From Trichobilharzia szidati (lineage: Eukaryota; Platyhelminthes; Trematoda; Strigeidida; Schistosomatidae), in the NCBI GenBank assembly GCA_944472155.2, contig OX235271.1, positions 117,805,329 to 117,869,328 of the forward strand: DNA of 64,000 nt. Direction: 5' to 3'. Positions 1 to 12,219 of this stretch are shown here, one piece after another (the first letter of the stretch is position 1; every line of letters starts with the position of its first letter). The translations under genes were made by a program, and so were the position numbers. The notes beneath the pieces were generated by a model that saw only the letters and a program-made list of their open reading frames with translations, had not been told where the DNA came from and searched no databases.

Positions 1-39
1 CACATTTTTCTTTCAGAAGATAAAGGTTGCATAAAAAGC

Positions 40-445
40 TCCATTATGGATAAGATTTTATTTTGATAAATCACACAGTGTTACACAGTAATATTAACTG
101 ATGACGTTTCGAGCACAAATTATTGCTCATAATCATATCAACTTACTCACACAACTTTTTCCTTCTTTTATATATATGTATGGAATTGACTAGATATTTG
201 AATGAAAATCAGTATGAGTGTTATTGATCGTCTTATTTCCCATCTAATTGTATTTGATCAATAACACTCATACTGATTTTCATTCAAATATCTAGTCAAT
301 TCCATACATATATATAAAAGAAGGAAAAAGTTGTGTGAGTAAGTTGATATGATTATGAGCAATAATTTGTGCTCGAAACGTCATCAGTTAATATTACTGT
401 GTAACACTGTGTGATTTATCAAAATAAAATCTTATCCATAATGGA
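40..445. repeat. Long near-perfect inverted repeat (about 190-bp arms, 26-bp loop)
   Basis: Bases 40-229 are the reverse complement of 256-445 with essentially no mismatch seen by eye; the centre of symmetry is near 242.5 and 230-255 is the loop. The arms carry a TATATATA run and a stretch ending in GCTCGAAACGTCATCAG, a kind of tail I associate with schistosome repeats. No coding potential is seen. It could be two head-to-head copies of one dispersed repeat or a foldback element. The lack of arm divergence implies recent formation, gene conversion or an assembly artefact. Confidence 0.9.
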
Positions 446-2354
446 ATTGCACTCTACCGCAGTGCCCAAGTTTTATACTTATATCAATAATGCATAAAAA
501 GCTGTATAAATTTACCATCTTGTAGTGCAATATTGTTTCATATTTCTGTACTCTCCAGAATAAATTTTAAAATTTAACTGAAAATTTGCTTATGAGCATT
601 ACTATTGTTTCAAGTTACTGCTACATAACTGCGGCCGCTTCCATTTACCAATTTATGTGGTGAATTTTACCGGTCAGAAGTAACGATTAGTTAAGGAAAA
701 ATAAGTTATTTAGTCTTCTAGCAATTGACTTAATTGTTCCATACGTCAGCCTTGTAATTCGATTTGCCGTTATGTTTTTCAAACCAGATATATAAAAGCA
801 TAAGCGAAATTTGTGTTTATGTTTCCTGAATCTTTTGTTTCATTGAAAAATTACTCAGTTTATGAAGTACAGTGTAACTTCATTTAGTTTCATAATAATC
901 CATTTGTAATACATATTACACTACACGGTAGTTTTGATCAAGGAGAAGATTTTCAGTTTAGTTTCATGTTCATAATAATATAAAAGGTGAACCCACAGCT
1001 TTAAGTTGATGATGTTTACAGACCCTACTACTGATTCTCTTAAAAAAACACTAACAGCAGAATAATGTAGAAATCCGGTTTAAATGTTAAGTCTTTTCTT
1101 TAGAGAGTGTATCACGGTGATTCGATAAACAAAAACACAGTTATCATAATCTTTTGTCGCCACATTAGTTACTCAACAAATAGACATCATTCGGAACTGC
1201 GGGAAACCACAAAGAAAAACACTATATGCAACCAGTATTTACCATGAGAATTATCACAATTGACCCAATCAGTCAACAACAAATATCAGATCAGTCCATA
1301 CGCGCAAAAGTATATACATAACCCTCATTGGTGGCCTATATTGAACGTGATCAGTTCTCTTCACAAAGTTCTTAGACTATAACAATTAAGTATCAAGTTA
1401 AAACAGAAATATTTGATTTTTTCTAAAGAAACAACACTCACATTTCCATGAGTCATCACGATATATATATATATATATATGGAGTGTAGTTGTGTTCATC
1501 TTTCAAAGGAAAATATTTTAGAGATTCAAATCCTACTACATGTGATGCATTGCTTTGAATAAATAATTTCAGTCAGTTACAAAGTAATACTTACGATTTC
1601 ATGCAGTGCCAGATAATTATCTAAATTTACATTAATTATTAGCGTTCAATACAGATGTAAATAATACCTACGATAAAAACATTTTACTGTATGCATATTG
1701 CACAAATTAACGATATATTAAAGAGAGCTAGTAAATTAATTTGTTACATTTTTTAATACTCATGTGATTTGCATCATGCAAAATATTAGTAGTGGCATGT
1801 TTGACTACTTATGCACACGTTATTGATAACTCACTTTTCTGTCAATGATATTGATTGTTCATTGCACTTTGGCCCGTAGTATATGATATTTATGAGCTCA
1901 ATCACAGCCATATAGATATAAATATAGTTCTCCCTTGCTTTCGTTTAAGTGGGAAGCATACAGGAAACTATGTGTGATTATTAAGGTACCATGTAAAATA
2001 TGTGATAGATAACCTGTTATTCTGTTTGAAGCAGTAAGGACAATCAGTTCAAATGAATCAACATTCAAAGGATAATCACAAAATGAAGAACTACTAGAGT
2101 GACAATTATTATTCGAATGAGTCAGTCCTATTTCTTAATTTACTCGAGATAACATAACTCTTTACTATAACACTGTATACACAAAGCGTAATTCTTCTAC
2201 TTGCACTGACACTAGCTTGTATTTCCCCCTAAACATAGATTTTCATGTGAAACTGAAGTGACTGAGGTGTTTGAACCGAAGTTAGCAGCTCTGAGAAGAA
2301 AAACTCAAGCAATTAGAGTACAAACATTGTGATCTACAAATATTCAGTGGCTGT
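446..2354. other. Unassigned AT-rich DNA
   Basis: No protein family, RNA gene or splice-like structure is recognised. There is a short AT microsatellite at 1461-1480. The last 100-200 bases may be the 5' flank or leader of the LINE that follows, but no boundary is visible. Confidence 0.5.
1461..1480. repeat. AT dinucleotide microsatellite
   Basis: A pure run of alternating A and T, about 10 units, in non-coding DNA. Confidence 0.9.
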
Positions 2355-3637
2355 TTGCACAGATGTTTGGCATTTCGAAATACTCTTGATTATAAGCCAT
2401 ATCTGGCGGCCTGCTTAAAACTTGGGCTACCAAAATTTTCCGTCACTTATATTGCATCTGATTTCTTGCATTTAATTTGTTTTAATTATTCAGTTATGTG
2501 TCCAAATCGTATCACTTACTCTCGCGATTATTTAAGATGTTTTCGACCGGATGTTTTACGAGTATATAATAACCTTAAGAAAAAGCATCATGGTGGGTGG
2601 CAAAGATCCTTAAAGTGTACCCCAATGCATCAGATGACTGTTCCTGTGATCATGAGCACTAATTGCAGGTCATTATCGAACAAGATTAATCACTTGGATG
2701 CTTTATTATATTCAAATATTTATCGTAATACAGGTGTAATAACGCTTCAGGAAACTTGGCTACACAACTCATATGATGATAATTTAATCTTGCTAAATGG
2801 TTTCAATATGTACAGACAATACCGAAGTGGTTCAAGGAAGAAGCGAGGTGGTGGTGTTGCTACTTTCAACAATTCTCAGTGGTCTGTTGCCAACATCGTC
2901 TGTTTTAAATTCTCAAATGATAATATTGACTGTATAACTGTCAAATGTCGACCTAAACACCTATCTAAATACAAATTCATTTATATCACGAATATTTATA
3001 TCACACCTTGTTGTAGCACTTCAGAATTATCTATGCTTGCTGATGAATTCACTATTTTCGCTGCTGCCTCTTTTGGTAACTCCCTGACCATAGTGACAGG
3101 TGATTTTAATTCATGTGATTGCAGCTTTCCCACAGTGATAGGTCATGAAAATGTTGTTAACTTTCCCACCAGACTGGATAATTCTCTTGATCTTGTATTT
3201 ATAAATGACTCCGGAATATACGAATCTCGTAAACGAGCTCCACTTTTAACTCAGATCATTGTATTGTACGGGTTCTACCTGAAATTTATGGAAAGTTACA
3301 CAAGAGAACTTTCTCACACCTTTCCAAGAAAACTGTACATGAATGTTACTCTATGGAGAATGTTCAGAACCTCAGAAGCATGCTCAAAGACACAAGGTGG
3401 GACCTGTTTAAAGAAGACTCTCTTGATGACACAATCTCTAATATTACAAGTTATCTCAAATTTTGTCTTGACACCTGTTGTCCCAGAGAAACGCTCTTCA
3501 TCAGATTTGACCGTTTCTCCTCCCCTCAACTTAAAAAGCTTCGCAGACAAAAAGAAAAGTTATATAAAATGAAGGAAAATGTAGGTTTGAAAAGAATTAA
3601 CATCCTAATAAAGTCTGCAATGCACAGATTGAATTAA
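2355..3637 (+). pseudogene. LINE ORF2 N-terminal part: APE endonuclease, frameshifted
   Basis: The endonuclease nicks target DNA to prime reverse transcription. From about residue 95 of the open frame the domain shows an Asn motif (STNCRSLSNK), the catalytic Glu (LQETWL), a GGGVATF strand, the VTGDFN motif and DLVFIN. Around 3245-3255 a one-base shift moves the frame; the downstream frame then reads NSDHCIV, which supplies the catalytic SDH motif, and runs to a stop at 3635-3637. All main catalytic motifs are thus still present, in two frames. The roughly 90 residues before the domain are open but not recognised. Confidence 0.85.
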
Positions 3638-4997
3638 ATTTACAACCAAAAGTTTATGTCCTGTAATAATGCGTCTAATATATGGAAACTTTTCAAAGAA
3701 ATTACTGGTGGTAAGCAGATGAACAGTATTCCTTATTCCCTTGATGTTTACACATTAAACAAGTCCTTCATACATTCTCCCACAAATTCCAAACTTTCTA
3801 GTGTTACAAGTATTAATTAAACCTGCTTCCCTGGATTTACTACAAATGATGTTCTAAAATGTCTCCAGTCTATGAACCCTTCTTGTAGCCTGGGTCCAGA
3901 TGGTTTGCCTAGTGTTATTCTTAAAAAGTGCACAGATATCCTGTGTTATCCTCTCAAGGACATATTTAACGAATCTTTTTCCAAAAATGTCGTGCCAGCC
4001 GTTTGGAAGGACATTAAAATTGTACCTATTCCCAAGTCATCTACTGCGACATGTTTTAAATTTAAACCCATTGCTATTACTTCCCCTTTTCTAAAAGCTA
4101 TGGAAAAGTTGCTCTTACTCAATCTTCAACCTTCACTTAAAGCCTTTAACGATCCCAAACAATTCGCCTACAAACACAGTAGAAGTACTTTAGATGCAGC
4201 TGCAGTCTTGTATCATAACATTGTCTCTAGCTTAGACAAGGGGGCTAAATTTGTCCGCTGCACCTTTCTAGGTTATACATCTGCTTTCGACTCAGTACCT
4301 AGGGACATTTTACTAAACAAGCTTGCTGAAGCTCAAACTGACTGTTGGGTTGCCAAGTGGCTCCATTCTTATTTCTCAGAAAGAAAGCAATACACTATAT
4401 GTCAGGGAAAGTCGTCCACTTCATTGCTTACTGAGGCTGCTGTCCCTCAAGGTGCTGTCCTTTCTGCTTTCCTGTTTTCTTTTTTCTTGCATGACTTGCC
4501 TCACTCTGATGAAATGAACTTTTTTTAAGTATGCCGACGATCTAACTATTTCAATGTCTGTTAACTCCCAGATAGATTGTACTAAGATGAACAGCTTTCT
4601 ATCAGGAGCTAGCAAATGGTCTTCGTATAATGGTCTTAAACTTAATCCTTCCAAATGTCAGACTGTTAATTTCAGTTTCCGATGTAAAAGAAAGTTAAAT
4701 GAAGCCGTTGGTTCCTATGACCCTTGCAAGATCGATGATACTGATATAGAAAGCAAGTCTGAAGTTAAGTATCTTAGATTAATTCTCTCTTCTGACCTAT
4801 TCTGTTCCTCTCATGTCTTAGCGATTTCTAAAAGAATATTTCGTTTGACGTTTTACATTAAGAAGTTAAGGCACTCAGGCATAACTCAACCACTCATCTT
4901 ACAGTTTATCAACTCGTGTATTTTACCTATTCCTCTTTACTGCTCACCCTTATTCTTTCCTGGATTGCTTAAAAAGGACTATGTCATACTTCGTAGA
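3638..4997 (+). pseudogene. LINE ORF2 reverse transcriptase, first part
   Basis: After the stop at 3635-3637 the same frame continues with linker sequence (WKLFKEITGG), passes another stop near 3820, and enters the RT: SLGPDGLPSVIL, FDSVPRDI (palm), AAVPQGAVLS and LFSFFLHDLP. A run of T at about 4517-4526 carries a frameshift; the next frame starts at the active-site motif KYADDLTIS and continues through GLKLNPSKCQ and EVKYLRL to LLKKDYVILRR. The frame is cut at 4997 by the RTE insertion and resumes at 7059. The protein cannot be made in one piece. Confidence 0.88.
4985..4997. repeat. Left target-site duplication of the RTE insertion
   Basis: The 13 bases CATACTTCGTAGA are repeated exactly at 7046-7058. 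Removing 4998-7058 restores a continuous RT reading frame (VILRR then TLKTVSR) like that of the related copy on the reverse strand near 33.7 kb. Confidence 0.9.
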
Positions 4998-5463
4998 TCG
5001 GTCGTCGGTCGGTTTTCGACATAGAACTTTGCACATATGTGCGGCAGTTCAAGTCGCCACACTCCATGTAGCACACAAAGCAAGAGAAGAAAGTAGGAGA
5101 AATGCATAATATAGACAGTAAACAGAAGTGTGAGAAAAAGGAATAGTAATAACGAAGAACAAAACAGTTTCATTGGAAATCATAAGTCACAAGGAGTGGA
5201 TGCATCTGCGCCAGCCATTGAGAACGATTTTGAGCCATGTCACCAATTGTTTCCAACCATTGGTTTTTACCGTCCCGAGGACCCTAACCAGGAAGTCTAT
5301 ACCTTCCTATGTGGCTTAGACTAACTTGTGGATTTCATTGATTGGTGCCATGTTTTAGTTTGACCGCCGCTAGCTCTTTTCCAGCCTGGCCCTATATCAG
5401 CTAACATTGCCCACTGTCGAGGAAGGCGATGACTAGGCATACGTAGCACATGTCCTAACCATC

Positions 5464-6425
5464 TCAGTCGATTGATTTCCCAGCCTTACCTAGCACTCGA
5501 CGCCTAACCTCAATATTGCTCACCTTATTATACCACTTCACGCGGGAGATAGAACGCAGGTACCTATGATCGAAGACAGCTAATCTTTTCATGTCTTCTG
5601 CTCTCAATGGCCAGGTCTCACAGCCATAAAGGAGGACAGAGCGGACTGTTGAGCAGTACACACGCCCTTTGGTCGATAGTCGGATATCACATCTACGCCA
5701 GAGACGGCGTAAACTGGCATATGCGAACCTAGCCCTCTGTATTCGTGCTGAGATTTCGTCGGAGATCAACCCGTTGGGGCTGATGGTACTTCCCAAGTAA
5801 GTGAAGCGGTCAGCGTGCTCTACCACTTCACTTCCTATTTCTGATCTAGGGGTCGGTGAAGTCCAATCTTGCAGCATCATCTTACATTTTACAGGGGTGA
5901 ATCGCATGCCAAACATACGAAGATTGTTGCTCAAGGTGTTCAGTAGACTCTGCATTTTGTCAGCGTCCTCGCCTAGAAAAACCAAATCGTCAGCATATTC
6001 TAAGTCGACGAGATTATTCCCTGGTAGCAAGTCAATCCCTGAGTCGCTGAAGTGTGTTAGGGTTAAGTCCATTAGTACATCTATGATGAAGTTGAATAGG
6101 AATGGGGATAATGGGCATCCTTGACGGACGCCACTAGTCGTCACCACTTCAGGTGATAACTCGCCATAAGCCCTCACCTGGCTGCATGAGTACGAGTAGA
6201 GTGCCTTAATCAGTGCGATGAATTTTCTCGGCATTCCCTTTACAGCCAAGCATCGCCAGAGAACCTCTCGGTCGACAGAATCGAATGCCGCCTTTAGGTC
6301 AAGAAATATTATGATTTTCGGACGCCGGTAGGAATGCCTATGTTCTAGAATCTGTCGAAGGGTGAAGATATGATCAATGCACCCTCTACCTGGCCTAAAA
6401 CCTGCCTGGTTTTCTCATGTTTGTG
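5464..6425 (-). pseudogene. RTE reverse transcriptase, C-terminal two thirds
   Basis: The reverse strand encodes QAGFRPGRGCIDHIF, IIFLDLKAAFDSVDRE (palm Asp), SGVRQGCPLSPFLFNF, LEYADDLVFLGED (active site), [29 protein letters not shown] and CETWPLRAEDM, the standard order of an RTE RT with its thumb region. The frame is open from 6249 to 5464. Further upstream in the same reading, stops appear before QAGF. After 5464 the C-terminal tail (WLGHVLRMP) continues in a damaged state. It cannot be functional without the endonuclease, which is missing. Confidence 0.9.
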
Positions 6426-6561
6426 TCTCCCGAGTACCACTTAGTCTACGCAGTATTATTCAGCCTAGGATTTTAGATACTATATTAGTCAAGCTAATCC
6501 CTCTGTGATTATCACAAGAAGACTTGTCTCCCTTCTTGTATATCGGGATGATCAGTGACTT

Positions 6562-6848
6562 TGTTGCTGCTCTATTTTGACTGAACTAGAATACACGTAT
6601 ATCTTAGTACTTCCTCGCGTTTATATTTGTGTCCTAACGTTGCGATTACTCGACATCCACAACGTAATTCAAAAGGCACTTGCGAAGGAATACGACAGTG
6701 TATTATTGCAGCAATCAAAATTCAAAAATCGAGCGAGCGCAAAAAGTATCAATTGTTAACATGCATGATTTAGAGTAATAAACAAAGCAAAGTACAATTA
6801 CATAGTGAAAGTATACTGCGATGATGAGTAATAAAACGGGTCACTACA
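6562..6848. mobile_element. 287-bp insertion inside the RTE copy, family unknown
   Basis: Aligned by eye with the RTE copy near 60.7 kb, the RTE sequence is interrupted exactly here. The four bases ACTT flank it on both sides (6558-6561 and 6849-6852). The insert starts TGTTGC and ends CTACA, so the ends are TGT...ACA with only weak further inverted similarity. It has no convincing reading frame. It behaves like a small non-autonomous DNA element. Confidence 0.65.
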
Positions 6849-7045
6849 ACTTACACCAACCCGATGGGACTTCCTCTGATTCCCAGACGCTGCCTAGAAC
6901 CTCAGTTAACGCAGACAGTAAACTGTCTCCACCGTACTTAAATACCTCTGGAGTCAATCCATCAGGTCCCGCTGCTTTGCCTTGTTTCAGATTAGTGACA
7001 GCTTTAGTAACCTCAGTTAAGGACGGAGGACCTGTATCTATATCC

Positions 7046-7058
7046 CATACTTCGTAGA
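7046..7058. repeat. Right target-site duplication of the RTE insertion
   Basis: Exact copy of 4985-4997. Confidence 0.9.
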
Positions 7059-7361
7059 ACTCTGAAGACTGTCAGTAGGACGAGTGGTATCCCATTGGGC
7101 CACATCGTTGGCATTGTCACTGATAGGCATTTGATGTCATGCAACAAACTTGCTAAAGGAATTTTGTCAGACTCTGAGCACCCACTCTACCCGCAGCTCC
7201 AACCTTGTGTCTCCTCAGGTAAAACAAGAAGTCTTTGCAGAAGAATTTATGCACGTACGTCTAAGTATAAAAATTCCACTATACTATATTTAGCACGTAC
7301 TTTATCTGATGAAAATAGCGTCAGAAATGAACTAACTAACCTTCTTAGCACCACTAAATAA
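7059..7361 (+). pseudogene. CR1-like LINE RT C-terminal part, resumed after the RTE insertion
   Basis: The frame reads VTDRHLMSCNKLAKGILSD, SEHPLYPQLQPC and YARTSKYKNSTILYLA to a TAA stop at 7359-7361. The reverse-strand copy at 33.4-33.7 kb has the closely similar IVDRHIMSCNKLANSILSD and YARTTKYKISTIPYLA. This is the terminal region of the interrupted RT protein; 7362-7803 is its 3' untranslated tail. Confidence 0.87.
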
Positions 7362-7803
7362 ACCATTTCCTTCACTTTTAAAGCATCATACTTTATTGTT
7401 ATTGTATTTCTTATATTATAATCCTCTCAATTTTTTCGTTTTGTTTATCTTTTTTCATCAGTGTGGTCATAATTTTAAGCTGTATTATGACTGTTAATTT
7501 TGTATTTCCCCTCACTATACTATATCAACAGAACATTAGACCCAATAATCTATAACATGCTAAAGTTTCCAAACTGAATCGACAATACCGTTTGAAACAA
7601 ACTAACTGTTATTATTATTATTATTATATCTAATAATTATGTCGTAAACGTGGACAAATTCCTCCGATTAATTTTGTTTTAATTTTAAATTTTGTATATA
7701 TTTTGAGTAAATCAGATGCAATATTGTGACAAATACTGAAAATTCCATTCTGTATTATAAGTACTCTTTTCGGAATAAACTAGATTATTATTATTTATTT
7801 CAA

Positions 7804-8957
7804 GCAACATAAAACTGCATGTCGTTTCACTTTAACAGTAGCGTTACACTGAATGACCTGTAGGGAAATTTTAAAAGACATGAATATATGAAACAAAACA
7901 ACTTTTAGGTATGAATCGAAATAAAATACCTAAATGTAGTAAACATTTTTAAATGAGTACTTCAGATATTACTTATGAAATATTTTTACAGTTGTTCATA
8001 GACGAAAGAATTCATCTTTATATAATTTGGTGATACTTGAGGTTGTATGGTACCTATAATCTGCTAGGAAGCGGCTCAAATCAGTTAAAACAGGATAGAA
8101 CCAGATCAGTTAGGCCCAAACCATGTAAAACAAGCATAGACTGGACTAAACCAGAATGGGCAGATTAAATCATTGAACCAAGGCAAAATATTTTTTACAA
8201 TGCAATCAGACATTCTACTCGGCTCACTTTATGCAACCAATATAACTGTTTATTTGTTAGCCCAACTTTCCGAAGTAGACATTATTTTTGTATAGTGTAC
8301 GCCTGTATAATAAAATCGAATTGTCCTCACTGGCAAGAATCACTTTGCCTTCTATCCTTATTTTCATGGGTTCTTGGGGTTAGAAGCAGTCGTTGATCTG
8401 TGTTAGTATTAGACCCATAAATCAACAGTAGTGTTACGTCATCACAGACATAACGGAAATGACAGAGAAAAAGCGTGACGCTGAGGGAATTCATTAGGAT
8501 GTTTCGATTTACCAATTTTTTTGTCTAAGTATTGCAACTGAAAATCTTTTCACGACCAGCATCTCACATTCAGATTAATCTCATACTAACACTCAAGAAC
8601 CTGTATAAAAATGAATAACTATTTGATTTTGAAATATTAACTGATTCTTAGCGTCAAGACGCACGTTTTGCCTCGAACTACAAAATATCACAATTATACT
8701 GTGCTTATTAATCATCCAAATTCCCATACAAATAGCTTTTCACAAAGTGAAGATTGATTACATGTTGACAACTTTTCATTATCGTAAGGTGGATTATCTG
8801 TGTTCAGATTCCATTAGTTTGAGGATATAAATACGAACACATTAACTGAAAAACTAACATCAATGGATTCTACATTGCAACTGGTCAGGTGCTACTATGA
8901 AGCCGAAATTCAGCATGAAATGAAATTTCACTGAGCACATGTTTCATTTAGCTCTCT

Positions 8958-8992
<35 letters not shown>

Positions 8993-11491
8993 AGCAGTTT
9001 CATTGGGTGTTCAGAATTTTCGGTACTTCCTTTGGCTCAGATCGTAAGTCTCTGACTTTTCTATCATCGGTTACTTTTGACTGTTTAAATTTTTCGAACT
9101 AATGTGCCTAACTTCAAATGGCTTTTAAACCTATTATCTATCTGCAGTCATGTTTTTATGCTACTGGATTCACTTCTTGCAAAATAGGTATATTTATCCA
9201 CTCAGTTGATAGAAAATCATAGTGAATCTACATAAACACACCACAACTGAAATAAGGTAGCATCCTTAATAAATCAGCTGATGATTCAGCGTAATGTTAC
9301 GTTTTCCTAGGAGGGAGGTTATACGGGTAAGTTTTATTGTGATTAAAATATTATTGGTCACGTGAAACTTATACATAAAGTGATGTAACAATATAACAGC
9401 TCAAAGTAGAAACTTGAACAAAACATGTAAATGACCATTACGAACAACAAACGAATGGTTCGTATATTCACAATTTAACTATCTGTTTACTTCTTTCCTG
9501 AATATTTATGGATGTTTTATATTTTATTTGTACTTTCTTTTTTGACTACTTTTCAAGAAAGTTATCTAATTTCATTTTCTTCATCTAGAACATAGTCAGA
9601 TGTAAAATATTATGTTATTCAACCAATAATACCTAAGCCCACCAACCAGTCTTAGTTTAAGAACAACTTTTTATTCTCAGCAGATTGCTAGTTCTATATC
9701 CTCTTTCCACTGGTAGGACATACTATTTGCAATTACCAGGAGTACGTCTCAGTAACCACCAATATTGGTCAAACCTACATAAAACTGTTAAACATGTCAT
9801 TCACTGTTGCTAGGCTACCTAGCATTCTCATTTTTACAATAGTACACTGATGTTAGTTTTGATACTGGGACTTAAAACTTGTCTGAGTTTGGTAAATTCA
9901 CAGCCTTGATAGTTATATCACTGAAGCAGTTTACAAAATAGTGAATTTCATTAATAATAAGTTCAAACAACAAGAGCAAATTATATATTTATAGAATGCG
10001 TGTATCTGTTACCTTCAATCACACTTCATTTTGTCACAAATTGGGTTGATTTTAATTTATGTAGGAAGGTATTTTCTGAACTGACAAAAAACAATTACAG
10101 AACAACTTCATTCAGACAAAACCCGAAATACCAAATTATCATTAAGGTTCACTCTGCCACGCCACAACTATACTTACTAGGTATGGAGAGATTGCGATTC
10201 GTGAATTAAGAATCTGATAAGCTCTTCCAGCTCAGAATAATACGTTTACAAGAGACCGCGTAAGCATATAATTCTCGAGACACATAAAGAAATGCTTCTA
10301 TCTGAAGAGTAAATAGCTTTTAATAAAGGGACCGCTGTTGACGAACATCCTATTCCGTAAATACAGTAACTGCCAAGACCTTTGTTAGTTGTAAACATTT
10401 TCTCAAAAGCTGCTCTGGTGCGAACTTACTGTGGTATTCCAGTAAAATAAACGGGTGTTTTGAAAAATCTACGCAGTTTATTAGAATTCGTCTGTATTGA
10501 ATTTATTCAGACTAATCAGTATGGACCAAAGGTTTTTGGACCAAGTAGTTTATGGTTCACAGTTAGCTAATTTATGTATAAAAGCCCACTAAGTCATGAA
10601 GAAAGTAAAAGACAATTCAGTGAAAGAATTTTCTTTATCAATGAAGTCATCTTCAAAGCTTGTGCAATGGCATTTATATTTACCAAAGACGTTAAGCAGT
10701 TATTTACTGAGTAACGGGGTGTGTGAAATAGCTGATACAGCCACTTAGAAGTAGTTTCTAAAGTTAAAGAGAAATCACGTAGTAGGCAAAGACATAATGG
10801 AAGCAAGAGTTTGAAATTCGATGAAGAGGAAAATGTTATTAGTTGAGAAGTAACGTGGCTGAGTGTCCACGTGACAAGTGTGAAGAGGGTGATAAAAACT
10901 TAAAAATGTGCGGAAAAGGAATATGGGGGCGTGATAGTAGTGAATTACCTACTAAAAATGGGAGCATACAAGCAGAAAGGAATTTAAAAACAGTGGAAAA
11001 ACAGAGTGAACAAACTTTTTCTGCACACGGAGCTCTGGGCTATACTGATGAATTGCCAGAGCCTCCACCAAACACAAGTGGCAAAACATAACACCCCATA
11101 GTACCACTCAATCTTACACTGTGAATAATTTTAAAAGGGAATTCCAACAGTCCTACGTGGCTCAAGTTCACCAGGTGCTAGAGAGCTGAACCACTAATTA
11201 TCTTGCAATGTCCTCTTGATCACCATGCCGGATATCATCAGAAATGTATTTGAAAAGTGTGCTCTTTGTACAGCCTAAATAAAAGCTCCATATGAGCAAG
11301 TGAATTTACAAACATAGAATAAAGTTGCCTAAAGCGCTAGTTTGTTCTTCACACATTCACTGATTATTTGTCGACTTTAGTCGCAAAGGAGGGTCTTCTC
11401 AGCTGTTCTTCAGGTTCTCACATGTCGTATCACCTTTAAATTCAGTATTCATAAGCAGCTATTTCTTTGACACTGTTTGAATCATTTCAGG
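7804..11491. other. Unassigned DNA with a few short open frames
   Basis: No family recognised. An AT microsatellite lies at 8961-8990. Around 8071-8170 there is a weakly repetitive stretch built from AACCAG/ATCAGTT-like words. Open frames at 8327-8515 (-), 10000-10209 (+), 10594-10806 (-) and 10843-11091 (+) show no domain, no membrane pattern and no splice context. The one at 10843-11091 is polar and proline-tailed, and could be a spurious frame or a repeat remnant. Confidence 0.5.
8961..8990. repeat. AT dinucleotide microsatellite
   Basis: About 15 TA units in a row in non-coding DNA. Confidence 0.9.
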
Positions 11492-11962
11492 TGTGGAGTA
11501 CGTTACCATATGATTGTAGACTTTTTGGTTAGACGTTGAAATCAGAAACATTGTACATGACTCTTGTTTAAATATATATAACTTCCAAGTGCAATTTGAA
11601 ATACACTATACTGTTGGTAGCTTCGCCTTCTCTCTGGCCATTTCTGTCTACTCGCTCCACTCAAACCGTGTTGTATACTTCGGATTTATTGCAGGAACCT
11701 ATTATCCTTATCCGAAGACAACTTTACAACCAGAACACAGCTTCTACCAGTAGACACGATTCCAACAGTTAGCGCTTTTGTGGATTATATAAATAATTTG
11801 TAGCAGTGGACTTTAACAACGTATCCAAGTAACCTCTTAATTAATACAACTCGTTACTGCATTTTGATAATATATTGTTTCATTGTACTCTCATTGACTT
11901 GGATTTTTATTCGCATATTTTGTTATTTTAATGAGCTTGCTCTAGACAGTCCCCTACACAGG
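11492..11962 (+). repeat. Diverged direct repeat, copy A
   Basis: This block matches 12220-12705 in the same orientation along its whole length. Anchors are TTAGACGTTGAAATCAGAAACATTG against TTAGATGTTGAAATTAGAAACATTG style stretches, GTTGTATACTT.GGATTT, CACAGCTTCTAC.AGT and TAGCAGTGGACTTTAAC. Both copies end near CCCCTACA. Divergence looks roughly 15-20 percent with small indels. No coding frame is shared, so this is a non-coding repeat family. Confidence 0.85.
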
Positions 11963-12219
11963 CTTCTGCTTTATTTTCATGTTTTTCTCTATAAATCTTA
12001 TGGAATATATATTTTCAGCACAGAGTTTTTCTGATTCTGTCCAGTTTTCCGTCCATTATATCACCGGTTCATATCCTTCAAATTGTTTAACTTCAGAGGA
12101 GGATAAGAGACCACTAAACGTTTCTGGTAAATATAAATACTATTGTACAGTCTTTGAAGATGATTTCATCGACAAAGGATCTTTTCTTCCTTGAATTGTC
12201 TTTTATTTTCTTCACATGC

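Larger units (their letters stand above)
4998..7045 (-). mobile_element. RTE-clade LINE (SR2-like), 5'-truncated, inserted in the CR1-like LINE
   Basis: Reading on the reverse strand from 7045 to 4998, the copy begins inside the RT (a GPP-type motif, then KAAGPDG), continues through RT and the C-terminal region, and ends with a 3' untranslated part matching that of the + strand RTE copy at 60402-62234. The exact 13-bp direct repeat on both sides marks insertion by target-primed reverse transcription. A 287-bp insert lies at 6562-6848. Stops occur in the RT frame upstream of 6249. Confidence 0.92.
2355..7803 (+). mobile_element. CR1/Jockey-like LINE (SR1/Perere type), decayed and interrupted
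   Basis: A non-LTR retrotransposon with an APE-type endonuclease (from about 2637), a reverse transcriptase (3872-4997) and the RT C-terminal part (7059-7361). An untranslated tail ends in an AATAAA signal and an ATT-rich run near 7770-7803. The same tail and RT C-terminus occur in the reverse-strand copy at 33082-34172, so the two belong to one family. An RTE copy at 4998-7045 splits the RT gene with the target bases 4985-4997 repeated at 7046-7058. Several stops and two frameshifts show that the element is dead. The 5' end is not defined. Confidence 0.88.

Noticed and set aside
5801..6124. Forward-strand frame opposite the RTE RT
   Set aside because: Mirror of the RT coding strand; equivalent shadows occur at 56402-56845 and 61136-61459.
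10843..11091. 82-codon frame as a gene
   Set aside because: No family, no splice context, and composition fits chance in this AT-rich DNA.
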